Source: Mesorhizobium sp. M1C.F.Ca.ET.210.01.1.1 | GTDB lineage: Bacteria; Pseudomonadota; Alphaproteobacteria; Rhizobiales; Rhizobiaceae | Direction of reading: 5' to 3' | Length of the DNA stretch: 64,000 bases | NCBI RefSeq assembly: GCF_004791585.1 | Contig: NZ_SRUU01000001.1 | Span: 124,001 to 188,000, forward strand | Shown here: piece after piece, positions 16,918 through 25,860 of the stretch | Layout of the letters: each line of letters begins with the position of its first letter | Numbering within the stretch: the first letter of the stretch is position 1 | Program-made: the position numbers and the translations under genes | Notes under the pieces: generated by a model | What the model saw: the letters and a program-made list of their open reading frames with translations, nothing else | The model's database searches: none | What the model was told of the DNA's origin: nothing

Positions 16918-17715
16918 TCACACCGGCCCGGTGCGCGAGCCGAACATCTTCACTTGGTGTATATCGGCACGGCGGTCGATGGCGTCAACGATCGGCGCCA
17001 GCCGTTCCGCCCATGCCAACGCGCCGGCGCGATCGGCGATCAGGTCCTGGCGGATCTCGAGCAGCGCGTGGGCGTAGCCGTTGACGATGGCGTGGCGGAA
17101 CATGGTGTCGCCGCGCAGCGCGCCGTCATAAGGCTCGTTGTCACCGACAACGAGGTTCTTGTCCGCGGCCAGCATGTCGATCAGCGGCCGCGCCACGCGG
17201 TCGTCGCGGTCCCACAGGATGCCGACATGCCAGGGCCGGATGAAGCCTTGCATGCGCGGGGTGAAGGAATGCACCGAGAAGATGAACGGCGCTTTCCCCG
17301 AAGCGTGCGCCACCGAGGCGATCATCGCGCCGACGGCGTCGTGATAGGGTCGGTAGAAGTCTTCGAGGCGCCGCTCCCGCTCCTCTTCGGCCATCGGATA
17401 GTTTCCCGGCACGATGGTGCCGTCATAGAGCTGGCGGATCAGCGTCGGGTCGTCCTCGCCCCGGTTGGGGTCGATCAAAAGCCGCGAGAAGCCGGCAAGC
17501 ACCGCGGGCGCGTCGAGCGCCGTCGCCAGCTCGCGCGTGACCGTCTCGACGCCGATGTCATAGGCGATGTGGCGTTCGAATTCCGCCGCCGGCAGGCCGA
17601 GGCTGCCATATTCCTCCGGCAGATCGCGGCGGGCATGATCGGCCAGAAGCACGATGCCTTTTTTGCGGTCGCCCTCGACGATGTCGAAAGGCGCGAAAAC
17701 TGTGGATCGGGTCAT
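16918..17715 (-). CDS. N-formylglutamate amidohydrolase family protein
   Basis: A 265-residue member of the N-formylglutamate amidohydrolase family, which hydrolyses N-formyl-L-glutamate in histidine breakdown or related N-acyl amino acids. Family motifs include LLADHARRDLPEEYGSLGLP, DIGVETVTREL, FSRLLIDPNRGEDDPTLI and FSVHSFTPRM. His, Asp and Glu residues in these motifs are the expected zinc ligands. ATG 17715 was chosen; the longer frame upstream lacks similarity. No hut genes are nearby, so its substrate may differ from histidine catabolism. Confidence 0.88.
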   Translation of the reverse strand: MTRSTVFAPFDIVEGDRKKGIVLLADHARRDLPEEYGSLGLPAAEFERHIAYDIGVETVTRELATALDAPAVLAGFSRLLIDPNRGEDDPTLIRQLYDGTIVPGNYPMAEEERERRLEDFYRPYHDAVGAMIASVAHASGKAPFIFSVHSFTPRMQGFIRPWHVGILWDRDDRVARPLIDMLAADKNLVVGDNEPYDGALRGDTMFRHAIVNGYAHALLEIRQDLIADRAGALAWAERLAPIVDAIDRRADIHQVKMFGSRTGPV

Positions 17716-17858
17716 CGGCTGAAAACGGTCTGTTCGCTGGTGTCCAGGCAGGGTGGTATCGTCATTCCACGAAGAGGACGCAGGCGCAATGCCGTTGTTT
17801 GGCCACGGTTTCTGCAAAAAATCCCGAACGGGACGACTTAGCGCACACCGGGCCCTTC

Positions 17859-17868
17859 TAAATCGATT
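17859..17868. promoter_or_regulatory. TAAATCGATT box upstream of DUF1036-pyk operon
   Basis: TAAATCGATT, with the palindromic core AATCGATT, lies about 62 bp before the DUF1036 start. The same decamer is found upstream of gap (62357-62366). A shared regulator of central carbon genes is possible, but it is inferred only from the match. Confidence 0.35.
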
Positions 17869-17929
17869 GGAATTGAACAAAACGGCGCGTTGACATGCGC
17901 CCGGAGTTTGCTGAAAAGGGCTTCGAGAG

Positions 17930-18448
17930 ATGCAGATGTGGTTCGCGAAGGGATTTGGGATGGGTTTCGCCGGCAGGCCGCGCAAGCGCCTGACCCTACC
18001 GCTCCTGATCTTTGGCGCGGTTCTCGGCGCGCTTTGCGCGACCTCGCCGGCGCGCGCCGACTTCCGCGTCTGCAACGCGACGCAAAATCTGGTGGGCGTC
18101 GGCATCGGCTATCGCGCCAAGGCCGGCTGGATCACCGAAGGCTGGTGGCACATCGAAGGATCGACCTGCAAGACGCTGATCGAGGGACCGCTGTCATCAA
18201 GGTTTTACTATCTTTATGCAGAAGACGCCGAGCGCGGGGGGCGTTGGGATGGCCCGATCAACATGTGCGTCGCCGAAAAAGAGTTCAAGATCGCCGGCGT
18301 GAATGATTGCGTCGCCCGGGGCTTCCAGCGCGCCGGATTTCAGGAATATGACACGGGCGAGCAGGCAAGCTGGATGGTCCAGCTGACCGACGAGCCCGCA
18401 ACGGGAGGCGCGCCAGCGACCCCCGCCCCGGGAACGAACAGTCAATGA
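17930..18448 (+). CDS. DUF1036 family exported protein
   Basis: A 172-residue secreted protein. A basic N-region and hydrophobic core (about 22-40) end in SPARA-D, a probable signal peptidase site. The mature part begins DFRVCNATQNLVGVGIGYR and has conserved Trp and Cys residues, as in DUF1036. The function of the family is unknown. The gene overlaps the pyruvate kinase start by four bases (ATGA), so translation of the two is coupled. An alternative start at 17960 (Met11) is possible. Confidence 0.87.
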   Translation: MQMWFAKGFGMGFAGRPRKRLTLPLLIFGAVLGALCATSPARADFRVCNATQNLVGVGIGYRAKAGWITEGWWHIEGSTCKTLIEGPLSSRFYYLYAEDAERGGRWDGPINMCVAEKEFKIAGVNDCVARGFQRAGFQEYDTGEQASWMVQLTDEPATGGAPATPAPGTNSQ

Positions 18449-19872
18449 GACGCAACCGCAAGGTCAAGATCCTCGCCACCATCGGTCCGGCTTCCTCGTC
18501 CGAGGAGATGCTGAAGAAGCTTTTCGAGGCTGGGGCCGATGTTTTCCGCATCAATATGAGCCATACCGACCACGAGCTGATGCGCACGCTGGTCGGTCGC
18601 ATCCGCGCCGTCGAGGCGGCCGTCGGCCGGCCGATCGGCATCCTCGCAGACCTGCAGGGGCCGAAGCTCAGGGTCGGCAAGTTCGCCAATGGCAAGGAAG
18701 CGCTGACCGTCGGCCAGACCTTCACGCTGGACAACAATCCCGAACCCGGCACGTCCAGCCGTGTCTACCTGCCGCATCCGGAAATCCTGAGCTCGGTCGA
18801 AGCCGGCCACCGTCTTTTGATCGACGACGGCAAGCTGGAGCTCAAGGCTCTGAAGAGCGACGGCAAGTCGATCGCCTGCACGGTCGTCGCCGGCACCGGC
18901 ATCTCCGACAAGAAGGGCGTCAGCCTGCCAGATACCGACCTGCCCGTCGGCGCGCTGACCGAGAAGGATCGCGCCGACCTCGACGCGGTGCTGGCGGCGA
19001 ATGTCGACTGGGTGGCGCTATCCTTCGTGCAGCGGCCGGAGGATCTGGCGGAAGCGCGCAAGATCGCGCGCGGCCGGGCCCTCATCATGGCCAAGATCGA
19101 AAAGCCGCAGGCGGTGGCTCGCCTGCCCGAGATCATCGAACTGTCGGACGCGCTGATGGTCGCGCGCGGCGATCTCGGCGTCGAGATGCCGCTGGAAGCG
19201 GTGCCCGGCATCCAAAAGCAGATCACGCGCGCGGCGCGGCGCGCCGGCAAGCCGGTGGTGATCGCGACCCAGATGCTGGAATCGATGATCACCGCGCCCG
19301 TGCCGACCCGCGCCGAGGTCTCCGATGTGTCGATCGCCGTCTTCGAAGGCGCCGACGCGATCATGCTTTCCGCCGAATCCGCGGCCGGCGCCTATCCGGT
19401 CGAGGCGGTCGCGATGATGAACCGCATCGCCACCAAGGTCGAAACCGATCCGACCTATGCCGGCATCATCAACGCCCAGCGCTCTGAGCCGGAAGCGACC
19501 GGCGCCGACGCCATTTCGCTCGCCGCGCGCGAGATCGCCGAGACGCTGAAACTGTCGGCGATCATCACCTACACCGCCTCCGGCACCACCGGGCTGCGCG
19601 CCGCGCGCGAGCGCCCGCAGGTGCCGATCGTGGCGCTGTCGCCGATCGTCAACACCGCACGACGGCTGTCGCTGCTGTGGGGCACGCATTGCGTCGTCTC
19701 CGAGGACGCCATCGACCTCGACGACATGGTCGACCGCGCCTGCCGCATCGCTCTCGACGAGGGCTTCGGCAAGCCGGGCGACCGCGTCATCATCACCGCC
19801 GGCGTGCCGCTGAGGACACCCGGCTCGACCAACATGCTGCGCATTGCCTATGTCGGGTCGGAAACCCACTGA
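18445..19872 (+). CDS. pyk: Pyruvate kinase
   Basis: A 475-residue pyruvate kinase, converting phosphoenolpyruvate and ADP to pyruvate and ATP. Visible motifs: KILATIGPASSS at the N-terminus, VFRINMSHTDH, the substrate/cation loop IMAKIEKPQAV, VARGDLGVEMPLE and ATQMLESMI, and a C-terminal regulatory domain ending near TNMLRIAYVG. Length is typical. It is translationally coupled to the upstream DUF1036 gene, an arrangement common in rhizobia. A dispersed repeat begins 12 bp after its stop. Confidence 0.97.
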   Translation: MRRNRKVKILATIGPASSSEEMLKKLFEAGADVFRINMSHTDHELMRTLVGRIRAVEAAVGRPIGILADLQGPKLRVGKFANGKEALTVGQTFTLDNNPEPGTSSRVYLPHPEILSSVEAGHRLLIDDGKLELKALKSDGKSIACTVVAGTGISDKKGVSLPDTDLPVGALTEKDRADLDAVLAANVDWVALSFVQRPEDLAEARKIARGRALIMAKIEKPQAVARLPEIIELSDALMVARGDLGVEMPLEAVPGIQKQITRAARRAGKPVVIATQMLESMITAPVPTRAEVSDVSIAVFEGADAIMLSAESAAGAYPVEAVAMMNRIATKVETDPTYAGIINAQRSEPEATGADAISLAAREIAETLKLSAIITYTASGTTGLRAARERPQVPIVALSPIVNTARRLSLLWGTHCVVSEDAIDLDDMVDRACRIALDEGFGKPGDRVIITAGVPLRTPGSTNMLRIAYVGSETH

Positions 19873-19883
19873 GGTGTGCCGAT

Positions 19884-19997
19884 ATTCAGGTGAGTCCGGC
19901 CTGTAGCGGCTTCCTGCGCTTCCGGTGCTCACGTACCTTAAGTACGCTCCGCTCCGGTTCTCGGAAGCCACCAGTTTCGGCTCGGCCTGACCTGAAT
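19884..19997. repeat. Dispersed repeat A, copy 1 (short form)
   Basis: A 114-bp element bounded by inverted ends ATTCAGGTGAG and its near complement in CCTGACCTGAAT. The interior has the block GCTCACGTACCTTAAG. It lies 12 bp after the pyk stop. A longer copy of the same element occurs at 51961-52163, also just after a stop codon. Confidence 0.8.
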
Positions 19998-20000
19998 AGT

Positions 20001-20081
20001 ATCGCCGAACCGCTCGAAATATTTGCTTTTACGCAATTCCGGACGGAAAACCGTTACACTCTTTTCCTGGAATTGCTCTAG
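20001..20081. repeat. Dispersed palindromic repeat B, copy 1
   Basis: The right arm of a rhizobial palindromic repeat. It includes ATCGCCGAACCGCTC, then the hairpin formed by CAATTCCGG and CCTGGAATTG, and ends GCTCTAG. Other copies are at 22866, 30417 and 57740. It directly abuts repeat A, so the two form a mosaic between pyk and the hydrolase gene. Confidence 0.8.
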
Positions 20082-20085
20082 AAAC

Positions 20086-21153
20086 TCAAGTCGGCGCCAG
20101 TTGGGCGTCAGGAACCTTGAGCTCCGGACATCTACCGGCGCCCTGCGTGTCGCCGGCGATCCGGCTCTCCACGGTCCTTGCCATCGCCTGCAGATCGATG
20201 TCCTTGCCCGCGACCTTTTCGATGGCGCCGACGACGAGATCGGGCGCGATCCAGTCCGGCTTGTGGCCGAGATTGCGGACCCAGATCAGCTCGGCGCCTG
20301 GAATGTCGCGCCCGAGGCCGACGGAATGGATCGTGGCATAGACCACCTTGTCGCGATCGCCGGAGATGACGACCGTCGGCGCCTTGATGTCGCGGTAGCC
20401 GGGCGAGGCCTTGAGCACATAATCGTAGAGCTGTGCCACATCGACGGCATTGGCGCGGAAGGCACGCGGCCTCAGCACCAGCGGGATCGAAGTATCGTCG
20501 ACATAGCCGTCCGGAACTTTGTTCGGCGAGAACACGCAAGACGTGGCATTGCCGATCTGCAGGATGCCCGCCGGATAGGCCAGCGTCTCGGAAAACAGCG
20601 AGCCGACAATCGGAATGGCCGTCAGCTTGTAGTACCAGGCGGTCGCGCCGCCCGGCCACGGGTGGCTGACGGGCGCCAGGAAGACCAGGCCGAGGGTCTT
20701 TTCCGGATGTTTTTGAGCAAAGGCGGTGGTGACCGCGCCGCCGAAGGAATGGCCGGCGATGATGGCTTTGCCGATGCCGAGGCGATCCATCAGCGCGGCG
20801 ATGGTGTCGGCTTGCGCCGCCAGCGTTTCGTTGTTGCCCGCTCCACGCTCCGACCAGCCGAAGCCGGGCCGGTCGAGGAATAGCATCTCGGCGCGGCCTT
20901 CGAGCAGGGGCCTGAGCGGCAGCATCTGGTCCCTGAGGTTGGCGCTGGCGCCGTGGATGAAGACGATCGGCGGCAGAGCGGCGCCGGCCGGGGCCGGGAT
21001 ATGGACGTAATGGATCTGGGCACCGTTGATGTCGACGAATTCTCCCACAGGAGGATTGCGGCGCTCGATCAGCCAGGCACCGGCACGGGTGACACCGGCG
21101 AGGGCGAAGACGAGTGCGATGAGGAAGAGAAGCGCGGCGCAGATGAGGTTCAT
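20086..21153 (-). CDS. Alpha/beta hydrolase
   Basis: A 355-residue alpha/beta hydrolase with an N-terminal membrane anchor (about 5-27). The nucleophile elbow is AGHSFGG, the oxyanion region is FIHGASAN, the acid is in ISGDRDKVV and the histidine is in LGHKPDW. This pattern resembles haloalkane dehalogenase/epoxide hydrolase-like esterases, but the substrate is unknown. It is convergent with pyk across repeats A and B and appears monocistronic. Confidence 0.87.
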   Translation of the reverse strand: MNLICAALLFLIALVFALAGVTRAGAWLIERRNPPVGEFVDINGAQIHYVHIPAPAGAALPPIVFIHGASANLRDQMLPLRPLLEGRAEMLFLDRPGFGWSERGAGNNETLAAQADTIAALMDRLGIGKAIIAGHSFGGAVTTAFAQKHPEKTLGLVFLAPVSHPWPGGATAWYYKLTAIPIVGSLFSETLAYPAGILQIGNATSCVFSPNKVPDGYVDDTSIPLVLRPRAFRANAVDVAQLYDYVLKASPGYRDIKAPTVVISGDRDKVVYATIHSVGLGRDIPGAELIWVRNLGHKPDWIAPDLVVGAIEKVAGKDIDLQAMARTVESRIAGDTQGAGRCPELKVPDAQLAPT

Positions 21154-21188
21154 GCGGATGAATACGGAAGTGGGGCGAAATTGGTTTA

Positions 21189-21270
21189 GGGCAGTAGGGC
21201 AGTAGGGCAGTAGGGCAGTAGGGCGTGCTCTTTTCGCTACTGCGTTACCGCCCTACTCCCTTACTGCCTT
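21189..21270. repeat. GGGCAGTA tandem repeat with inverted partner
   Basis: The octamer GGGCAGTA is repeated 4.5 times (21189-21224). A short loop is followed by a degenerate complementary stretch (TACTGC, CCCTACTCCCTTACTGCC), so the region can fold into a long hairpin. It lies between the starts of the hydrolase gene and the end of the TPR gene. Confidence 0.85.
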
Positions 21271-21277
21271 GGGGATA

Positions 21278-21898
21278 TCAAATGCCTTCGCCGGCGAGCT
21301 CTTCGGAAAGCGTCGAGACCTGGTCCTGGGCGCTGCGCATCATCGGATAGATGGTAAGCACCTTCTGCCAGGCTTCCAGCGCCGACTGCTTGTGGCCGGT
21401 TTCGGCCATGATCTGCGCGAGACCCGAAAGCGCGCCGAAATGGCGCGGTTCGAGCTGCAAGGTGTGGTCGATGTCGGACATCGACTTTCCGTAGTTCTTC
21501 ATCAGGAAATGCACAGTGGCGCGGCGGTTCCAGCCTTCGGCATAGTCAGGCTGCAGGGTCACGACCTGGTCGAGGAAGTCGAGCGCGACGTCGAATTTCT
21601 GGTCTTCGGTTGCCTTCTGCGCCCATTGCATCATCAGGTCGATCGAGGCGCTGCCGGACTGGTTCCACTCGCCCCAGATGCGGCCGGCGATGCGCTCGGC
21701 GGCCTTTTCGTTACGCTCGCGCTTGAGATCGGCAAAGAGCTGGTCGAGGCGCCCCTGCCTGGTCGGGGCGGCCGGCGGCGGCGTTATGGCCGGCGGCGGC
21801 GAGGCCGCGGATGGCTGCGTGGCCTGGTCCCCGGCCGATGCAGGCGAGGCGGCGCAGGCAAGCAGGATGGCGGCGAAAGAAGAAAAAAGAATCCGCAT
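21278..21898 (-). CDS. Tetratricopeptide repeat exported protein
   Basis: A 206-residue protein with a signal peptide (about 1-22, ending SPASA-G), a Pro/Ala-rich linker, and TPR-like helices from about residue 55 to 190. FDVALDFLDQVVTLQPDYAEGWNRRATVHF and the following repeat are clear TPR units. It is probably a periplasmic scaffold. The partner is unknown. It ends 65 bp downstream of the start of the hydrolase gene on the same strand, with the GGGCAGTA repeat between. Confidence 0.85.
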   Translation of the reverse strand: MRILFSSFAAILLACAASPASAGDQATQPSAASPPPAITPPPAAPTRQGRLDQLFADLKRERNEKAAERIAGRIWGEWNQSGSASIDLMMQWAQKATEDQKFDVALDFLDQVVTLQPDYAEGWNRRATVHFLMKNYGKSMSDIDHTLQLEPRHFGALSGLAQIMAETGHKQSALEAWQKVLTIYPMMRSAQDQVSTLSEELAGEGI

Positions 21899-22001
21899 CG
21901 CCGGAATCTAGTCCCGGACGGCGGATCGTCAAAATGATTTTAGCGTGAAAGCACCGGCGAACCGGCAATCGACATCAAACGGGCGCGGCCTGTTTGTTCC
22001 G

Positions 22002-22050
22002 ATGCATGTCGTTCGCCCAAAATCGCTGCGGACTTTTGGGCGACATGCAT
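22002..22050. repeat. Repeat C hairpin, copy downstream of rpmJ
   Basis: ATGCATGTCG...CCCAAAA pairs perfectly or nearly with TTTTGGG...CGACATGCAT around an 11-nt loop. This is the distal hairpin of a common rhizobial intergenic repeat. It sits 18 bp beyond the rpmJ stop and may terminate or protect that message. Confidence 0.7.
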
Positions 22051-22067
22051 CGAGCCGCGCGCAAGTC

Positions 22068-22193
22068 TCAGCCCTGGCGCGCCTTGTAGCGCGGAGCGGT
22101 CTTGTTGATGATGTAGATGCGTCCCTTGCGGCGAACCAGCCGGTTGTCGCGGTGACGCGCCTTGAGCGCCTTGAGCGAATTCTTGATCTTCAT
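22068..22193 (-). CDS. rpmJ: 50S ribosomal protein L36 (zinc-free type)
   Basis: A 41-residue L36, component of the large ribosomal subunit. The sequence begins [17 protein letters not shown] and contains [11 protein letters not shown]. It has no cysteines, so it is the zinc-independent form. The start at 22193 fits the family; longer reading frames upstream are spurious. It is divergent from the LprI-domain gene. Confidence 0.95.
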   Translation of the reverse strand: MKIKNSLKALKARHRDNRLVRRKGRIYIINKTAPRYKARQG

Positions 22194-22435
22194 GGTCTTG
22201 CCTATCCGGTCGGGGCCCGGTCCCGGGCCGAATTTTAAAGGCGCGCCCGGAAAAAGCGCGCCTTTGAACTTGCGTGGCTCATAAACGAGGAGCCTTGCCC
22301 GTGTCAACCGCAAGCGCGGCCCGAATGCCAGAAATGGCGCGGCCAATCAAATATTCGCCATCCGTGGCGCGCGGCATTGCGCGACTCAAGGGCGGCTGGA
22401 AAGGTGCGGCCTCGCGAAAGGACCGGAGTTTCCAA

Positions 22436-22858
22436 ATGCGCCGCCTGTTTCTGCCTGCCTGTCTTGTCTTGGCCGCAACGGCCACGGCAGCCTGGGGACA
22501 GGAATGCGACCGCGGCGACGACAGCCAGTCGATGATGACCATCTGCGCCAACACCGACTATGAGGCGGCCGACGCCAAGCTCAACGCCGCCTACAAGAAC
22601 CTCGTCGGCGGCAATGACGAAAAGGCCAACAAGCTGCTGCAGACGGCGCAGCGCGCCTGGATCGCCTTTCGCGATGCCGAATGCGCCTATTCGACCGCCG
22701 ATAGCGAGGGCGGCTCCATCCATCCGATGGAGGTCTCCGAGTGCCTGATGGAGCTGACCAACCAGCGCATCAAGCAGCTCACCTCCGGCAGCAATTGCCA
22801 GGCAGGCGAAACGAGCTGCGCCAGCCCGAACGAGGACGAAGATCAGGACATGCAGTAG
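22436..22858 (+). CDS. Lysozyme inhibitor LprI family (DUF1311) exported protein
   Basis: A 140-residue protein with a signal peptide (about 1-21, AAWG-Q) and one LprI/DUF1311 domain. Cysteines in QECDRGDD, MTICANTDYEAAD, DAECAY and VSECLM form the family pattern. Members may inhibit host lysozyme or bind cell wall, but many are uncharacterised. The RBS GGAG lies before ATG 22436; the longer upstream frame is not supported. The C-terminus is acidic. Repeat B follows 8 bp after the stop. Confidence 0.85.
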   Translation: MRRLFLPACLVLAATATAAWGQECDRGDDSQSMMTICANTDYEAADAKLNAAYKNLVGGNDEKANKLLQTAQRAWIAFRDAECAYSTADSEGGSIHPMEVSECLMELTNQRIKQLTSGSNCQAGETSCASPNEDEDQDMQ

Positions 22859-22865
22859 TCGGGAC

Positions 22866-22971
22866 TAGAGCGGCTCAGCGTTTCACGGAATCGCCGAACC
22901 GCCCTAAGTATTTGTTTTTTGCCCAATTCCGGACGGAAAACCGTTACACACTTTTCCTGGAATTGCTCTAG
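22866..22971. repeat. Dispersed palindromic repeat B, copy 2 (full length)
   Basis: A nearly complete copy with two hairpins. The first pairs GCGGCTCAGCG with CGCCGAACCGC; the second pairs CAATTCCGG with CCTGGAATTG. It starts TAGAGC and ends GCTCTA. Its right end contains the stop codon of purK (TAG on the minus strand, 22970-22968). Confidence 0.85.
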
Positions 22972-24044
22972 CTCCGACGAAGAACTCGGGTGAAATGGCC
23001 CATCTTGCGGCCGGGGCGTGACTCCGCCTTGCCGTAGAGATGCAGCATCAGGTCGGATTCGGCGAGCAGCGCCGGGACCTTCAGCATATCGTCGCCGATC
23101 AGGTTTTCCATCACGCAGTCAAAATGCCGGGCCGCTGAGCCGAGCGGCAGGCCGGCGACGGCGCGGATATGCTGCTCGAACTGGGAGACGGTGCAGGCCG
23201 CTTCCGTCCAGTGGCCGGAATTGTGGACGCGCGGGGCCAGTTCGTTGGCCAGCAGCGAGCCGTCGGCAAGGACGAAGAACTCGACGCCGATGACGCCGAC
23301 ATAGGCGAGCGCCGAGAGGATCTTTGCTACCGCCTCCTTCGCCGCTAAGGCAGTTTGCTGACCGATGCCGGCCGGTACCGTTGAGGTTCGCAGGATGCCT
23401 TCGCGGTGGACGTTCTCCGCCGGATCGTAGGCCGCAATCGAGCCGTCCCGTCCACGCGCGGCGATCACGGAAATCTCGCGCTCGAAGGCGACCAGCGATT
23501 CGAGGATCAGCGGCACATTGCCCATCGCCTCGCAGGTGCCGGCAAAGCCGCCGGTCTCCATGTTGCGGAAGACGCGCTGGCCCTTGCCGTCATAGCCCAG
23601 GCGGCGCGTCTTCAAGACGCCGCTGCCGTTGAATTTCTTCAACGCCACCGTCAGCTGGTCGTCGTTGTCGATTGGGCAGAATTCTGCGGTGGGAATGCCG
23701 ATGCCGTTCAGGAAGCTTTTTTCGGTCACGCGATCCTGCGCGACTTCCAGCGCGCGTGCCGGCGGATAGACAGGAATGCGCGCGGCGAGCGTCTGAGCCG
23801 CCGCAACCGGAACGTTCTCGAACTCATAGGTGACGACGGCGCTGGCGCTGGCCAGTTCGGCAAGGGCTGCCTGGTCGTCATACGCGGCGACGATCTGCCG
23901 GTTGGCGACTTGCGCCGCCGGGCAATCTGCCTCAGGCTCCAGCACGACGGCGCGGTAGCCGAGGCGGGCTGCAGCCATCGCCAGCATACGGCCGAGCTGG
24001 CCGCCGCCGATGATGCCGATGGTCGATCCGGGAGCGAGATTCAC
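22968..24044 (-). CDS. purK: 5-(carboxyamino)imidazole ribonucleotide synthase
   Basis: A 358-residue ATP-grasp enzyme that makes N5-CAIR from AIR, ATP and bicarbonate in purine synthesis. The N-terminal [12 protein letters not shown] and later [28 protein letters not shown] and [13 protein letters not shown] are family motifs. The start overlaps purE by four bases (ATGA), so they form one operon purE-purK. The stop codon is supplied by the end of repeat B. Confidence 0.96.
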   Translation of the reverse strand: MNLAPGSTIGIIGGGQLGRMLAMAAARLGYRAVVLEPEADCPAAQVANRQIVAAYDDQAALAELASASAVVTYEFENVPVAAAQTLAARIPVYPPARALEVAQDRVTEKSFLNGIGIPTAEFCPIDNDDQLTVALKKFNGSGVLKTRRLGYDGKGQRVFRNMETGGFAGTCEAMGNVPLILESLVAFEREISVIAARGRDGSIAAYDPAENVHREGILRTSTVPAGIGQQTALAAKEAVAKILSALAYVGVIGVEFFVLADGSLLANELAPRVHNSGHWTEAACTVSQFEQHIRAVAGLPLGSAARHFDCVMENLIGDDMLKVPALLAESDLMLHLYGKAESRPGRKMGHFTRVLRRS

Positions 24045-24538
24045 GGCGTATCCGCCGGTTCGCTGGCGACCTTGGCCGTCTGCGCGGCGCGCCAGGCGTC
24101 GAGCCGGGCGGCGAGCTTTTCATCGTTGAGCGCCAGGACCGCGGCGGCGAGCAGCGCCGCATTGGCGGCGCCCGCCTTGCCGATCGCCAGCGTGCCCACC
24201 GGGATGCCGGCCGGCATCTGCACAATGGAAAGCAGCGAATCCTGGCCGGACAGCGCCTTGGACTCGACCGGCACGCCGAAGACCGGCAGCGGCGTCATCG
24301 CCGCCGTCATGCCGGGCAAATGCGCCGCGCCGCCGGCGCCGGCGATGATCACCTTGTAACCGGCGGCCTTGGCGCCCTTGGCGAACTCATAGAGGCGGTC
24401 CGGCGTGCGGTGCGCCGAGACGATCAGCCGTTTGTGCGGAATGCCCAGCGCGTCCAGCGTTTCCGCCGCCTGGCGCATCGTCGCCCAGTCGGACTGGCTG
24501 CCCATGATGATGGCGACGTCGGCACGCTGATCGGTCAA
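24041..24538 (-). CDS. purE: 5-(carboxyamino)imidazole ribonucleotide mutase
   Basis: A 165-residue class I PurE that converts N5-CAIR to CAIR. Signature pieces are [32 protein letters not shown] and [11 protein letters not shown] at 24538 with GGGAG about 8 nt upstream is my preferred start; another TTG at 24559 would add seven residues. It is the first gene of purEK, with the overlapping ATGA junction. Confidence 0.94.
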   Translation of the reverse strand: MTDQRADVAIIMGSQSDWATMRQAAETLDALGIPHKRLIVSAHRTPDRLYEFAKGAKAAGYKVIIAGAGGAAHLPGMTAAMTPLPVFGVPVESKALSGQDSLLSIVQMPAGIPVGTLAIGKAGAANAALLAAAVLALNDEKLAARLDAWRAAQTAKVASEPADTP

Positions 24539-24634
24539 GGTTTTCGCTCCCGGCGGCAAAGGCGCGCCTTAGCGGAATTCGCCGGCAGCCGCAAGGATTT
24601 CACGGCTGCGGCGGGACCCGACGCGCGTCGGGGC

Positions 24635-25840
24635 CTAGTCCGGCCAGCGCAGCGCGCCGGATGAATCCTTGCGTGCCGCTTTCATCGCATCGGCCGGGCG
24701 GTCCTTCGCGGTCAGCACAGCGCGCAGCCGCTCGGCCACGATCTCGGCTTCGCCGGGATGGAGGTTGCAGGGGTCGAGGAAGAAATGGCCGCGCTCGACC
24801 TCATGGTTGCGCACGATGACGGGCGGCGAGCCGGCGGCCAAAGCCGAGGCGAGGCCGGCTGCGGTGAAGCGGCTTTCCGGACGAACGAAGACCTGCAGGC
24901 GGTCGAGCGGGTTCGCGGTCGGATCGGGAATGATCTGCGCGCCGATGCCCGGAATGTCTTGCAAGGCGTCCTTCCATAGATTGAGCGCCGCTTCCTCGCG
25001 CCGACGGATGCCGGCATGGTCACGCTTTTCCCAGGCTTCGAGCGCCGCCATGGTGCCGGCGATGCTTTCCTTGCCGACCTTCATGGCCCGCGCGACGCCG
25101 CGGTTCTGCAGATAGGCGGCGCGCACCAGGTCCTTGCGGCCGGTGACGATGCCGCTGGTCGGACCGCTCAGGAATTTGTGGCCGCTGTAGACGACGATAT
25201 CGGCGCCGCGGGCGAGAAAGCCGCGCAGGTCGTATTCGGAAGCCGCGTCGACGATCACCGGCACGCCCTTGGCGTGGCAGATCTCGCAGAACTCCTCCAG
25301 CGAAAGCATGCCGTACTGGACGGTGTGATGCGCGACGACGTAGAGCGCTGCCGCCGTGCGCTCGTTGATCGCCTCGCGCACGTGATAGTCCTGCGTGACG
25401 CTGACGGTGCCCGCCGGGATGACCTTGGCGCCAGCCACCCGGATCGACTGGTCGATCGGCGCGCCGTAGTTGACGATGTGGCCAAGCTGGATGACGACCT
25501 CGGACTTCAGCCCTTCGGTGTCGTCCGGCAGGCGTTCCATCGCCAAAAGGTTGGTGCCGGTCATCGCGCCGGCAATCGACATGGTGATGCCTGAGGCGCA
25601 GCAAGCGGTGATGAAACCGGCCTCGCCGCCGGTGAGGCGCGCGACGATCGCGCTCGCGGCGCGCTGCAAATCGTCCATCTCCACCCACTGCGAGGCGATC
25701 TCGGCCATGGCACTGATCGCCTCGGGAACGATGATCGAGGCCCCCAGCGTCGTCATCGTGCCGGAGACATTGATGATCGGTCTCAGCCCCAGCCGCTCGC
25801 GGATCGTGGTGTTGGAGCCGGTGTCGGAATAGGTTTTCAT
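24635..25840 (-). CDS. SelA-like PLP-dependent enzyme (aminotransferase/lyase fold)
   Basis: A 401-residue fold type I PLP protein of the SelA/DgaE-like group. The lysine is in [13 protein letters not shown] (Lys222), with the cofactor aspartate in VIVDAA (Asp198), and TACCASGI is the phosphate-binding region. True selenocysteine synthase is unlikely because no sel genes are nearby. Relatives include D-glucosaminate-6-phosphate ammonia lyase and other amino-acid dehydratases. It is the last gene of an operon with a Rid-family protein and an amino-acid ABC importer, which suggests ammonia release from an imported amino acid (inference). Confidence 0.82.
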   Translation of the reverse strand: MKTYSDTGSNTTIRERLGLRPIINVSGTMTTLGASIIVPEAISAMAEIASQWVEMDDLQRAASAIVARLTGGEAGFITACCASGITMSIAGAMTGTNLLAMERLPDDTEGLKSEVVIQLGHIVNYGAPIDQSIRVAGAKVIPAGTVSVTQDYHVREAINERTAAALYVVAHHTVQYGMLSLEEFCEICHAKGVPVIVDAASEYDLRGFLARGADIVVYSGHKFLSGPTSGIVTGRKDLVRAAYLQNRGVARAMKVGKESIAGTMAALEAWEKRDHAGIRRREEAALNLWKDALQDIPGIGAQIIPDPTANPLDRLQVFVRPESRFTAAGLASALAAGSPPVIVRNHEVERGHFFLDPCNLHPGEAEIVAERLRAVLTAKDRPADAMKAARKDSSGALRWPD

Positions 25841-25860
25841 GGCGGTAGACCCCGTGAATG

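Noticed and set aside
17789..17893. A 34-codon ORF upstream of DUF1036, basic and arginine-rich
   Set aside because: No clear ribosome site and it covers the TAAATCGATT promoter box; short ORFs are common in high-GC DNA. Could be revisited with ribosome profiling.
21189..21224. CRISPR array
   Set aside because: Units are 8 bp without spacers; it is a simple tandem repeat.
24635..25840. Calling the SelA-like enzyme a selenocysteine synthase
   Set aside because: No selB, selC or selD seen nearby, and the operon is for amino acid transport; the SelA fold is shared by lyases.
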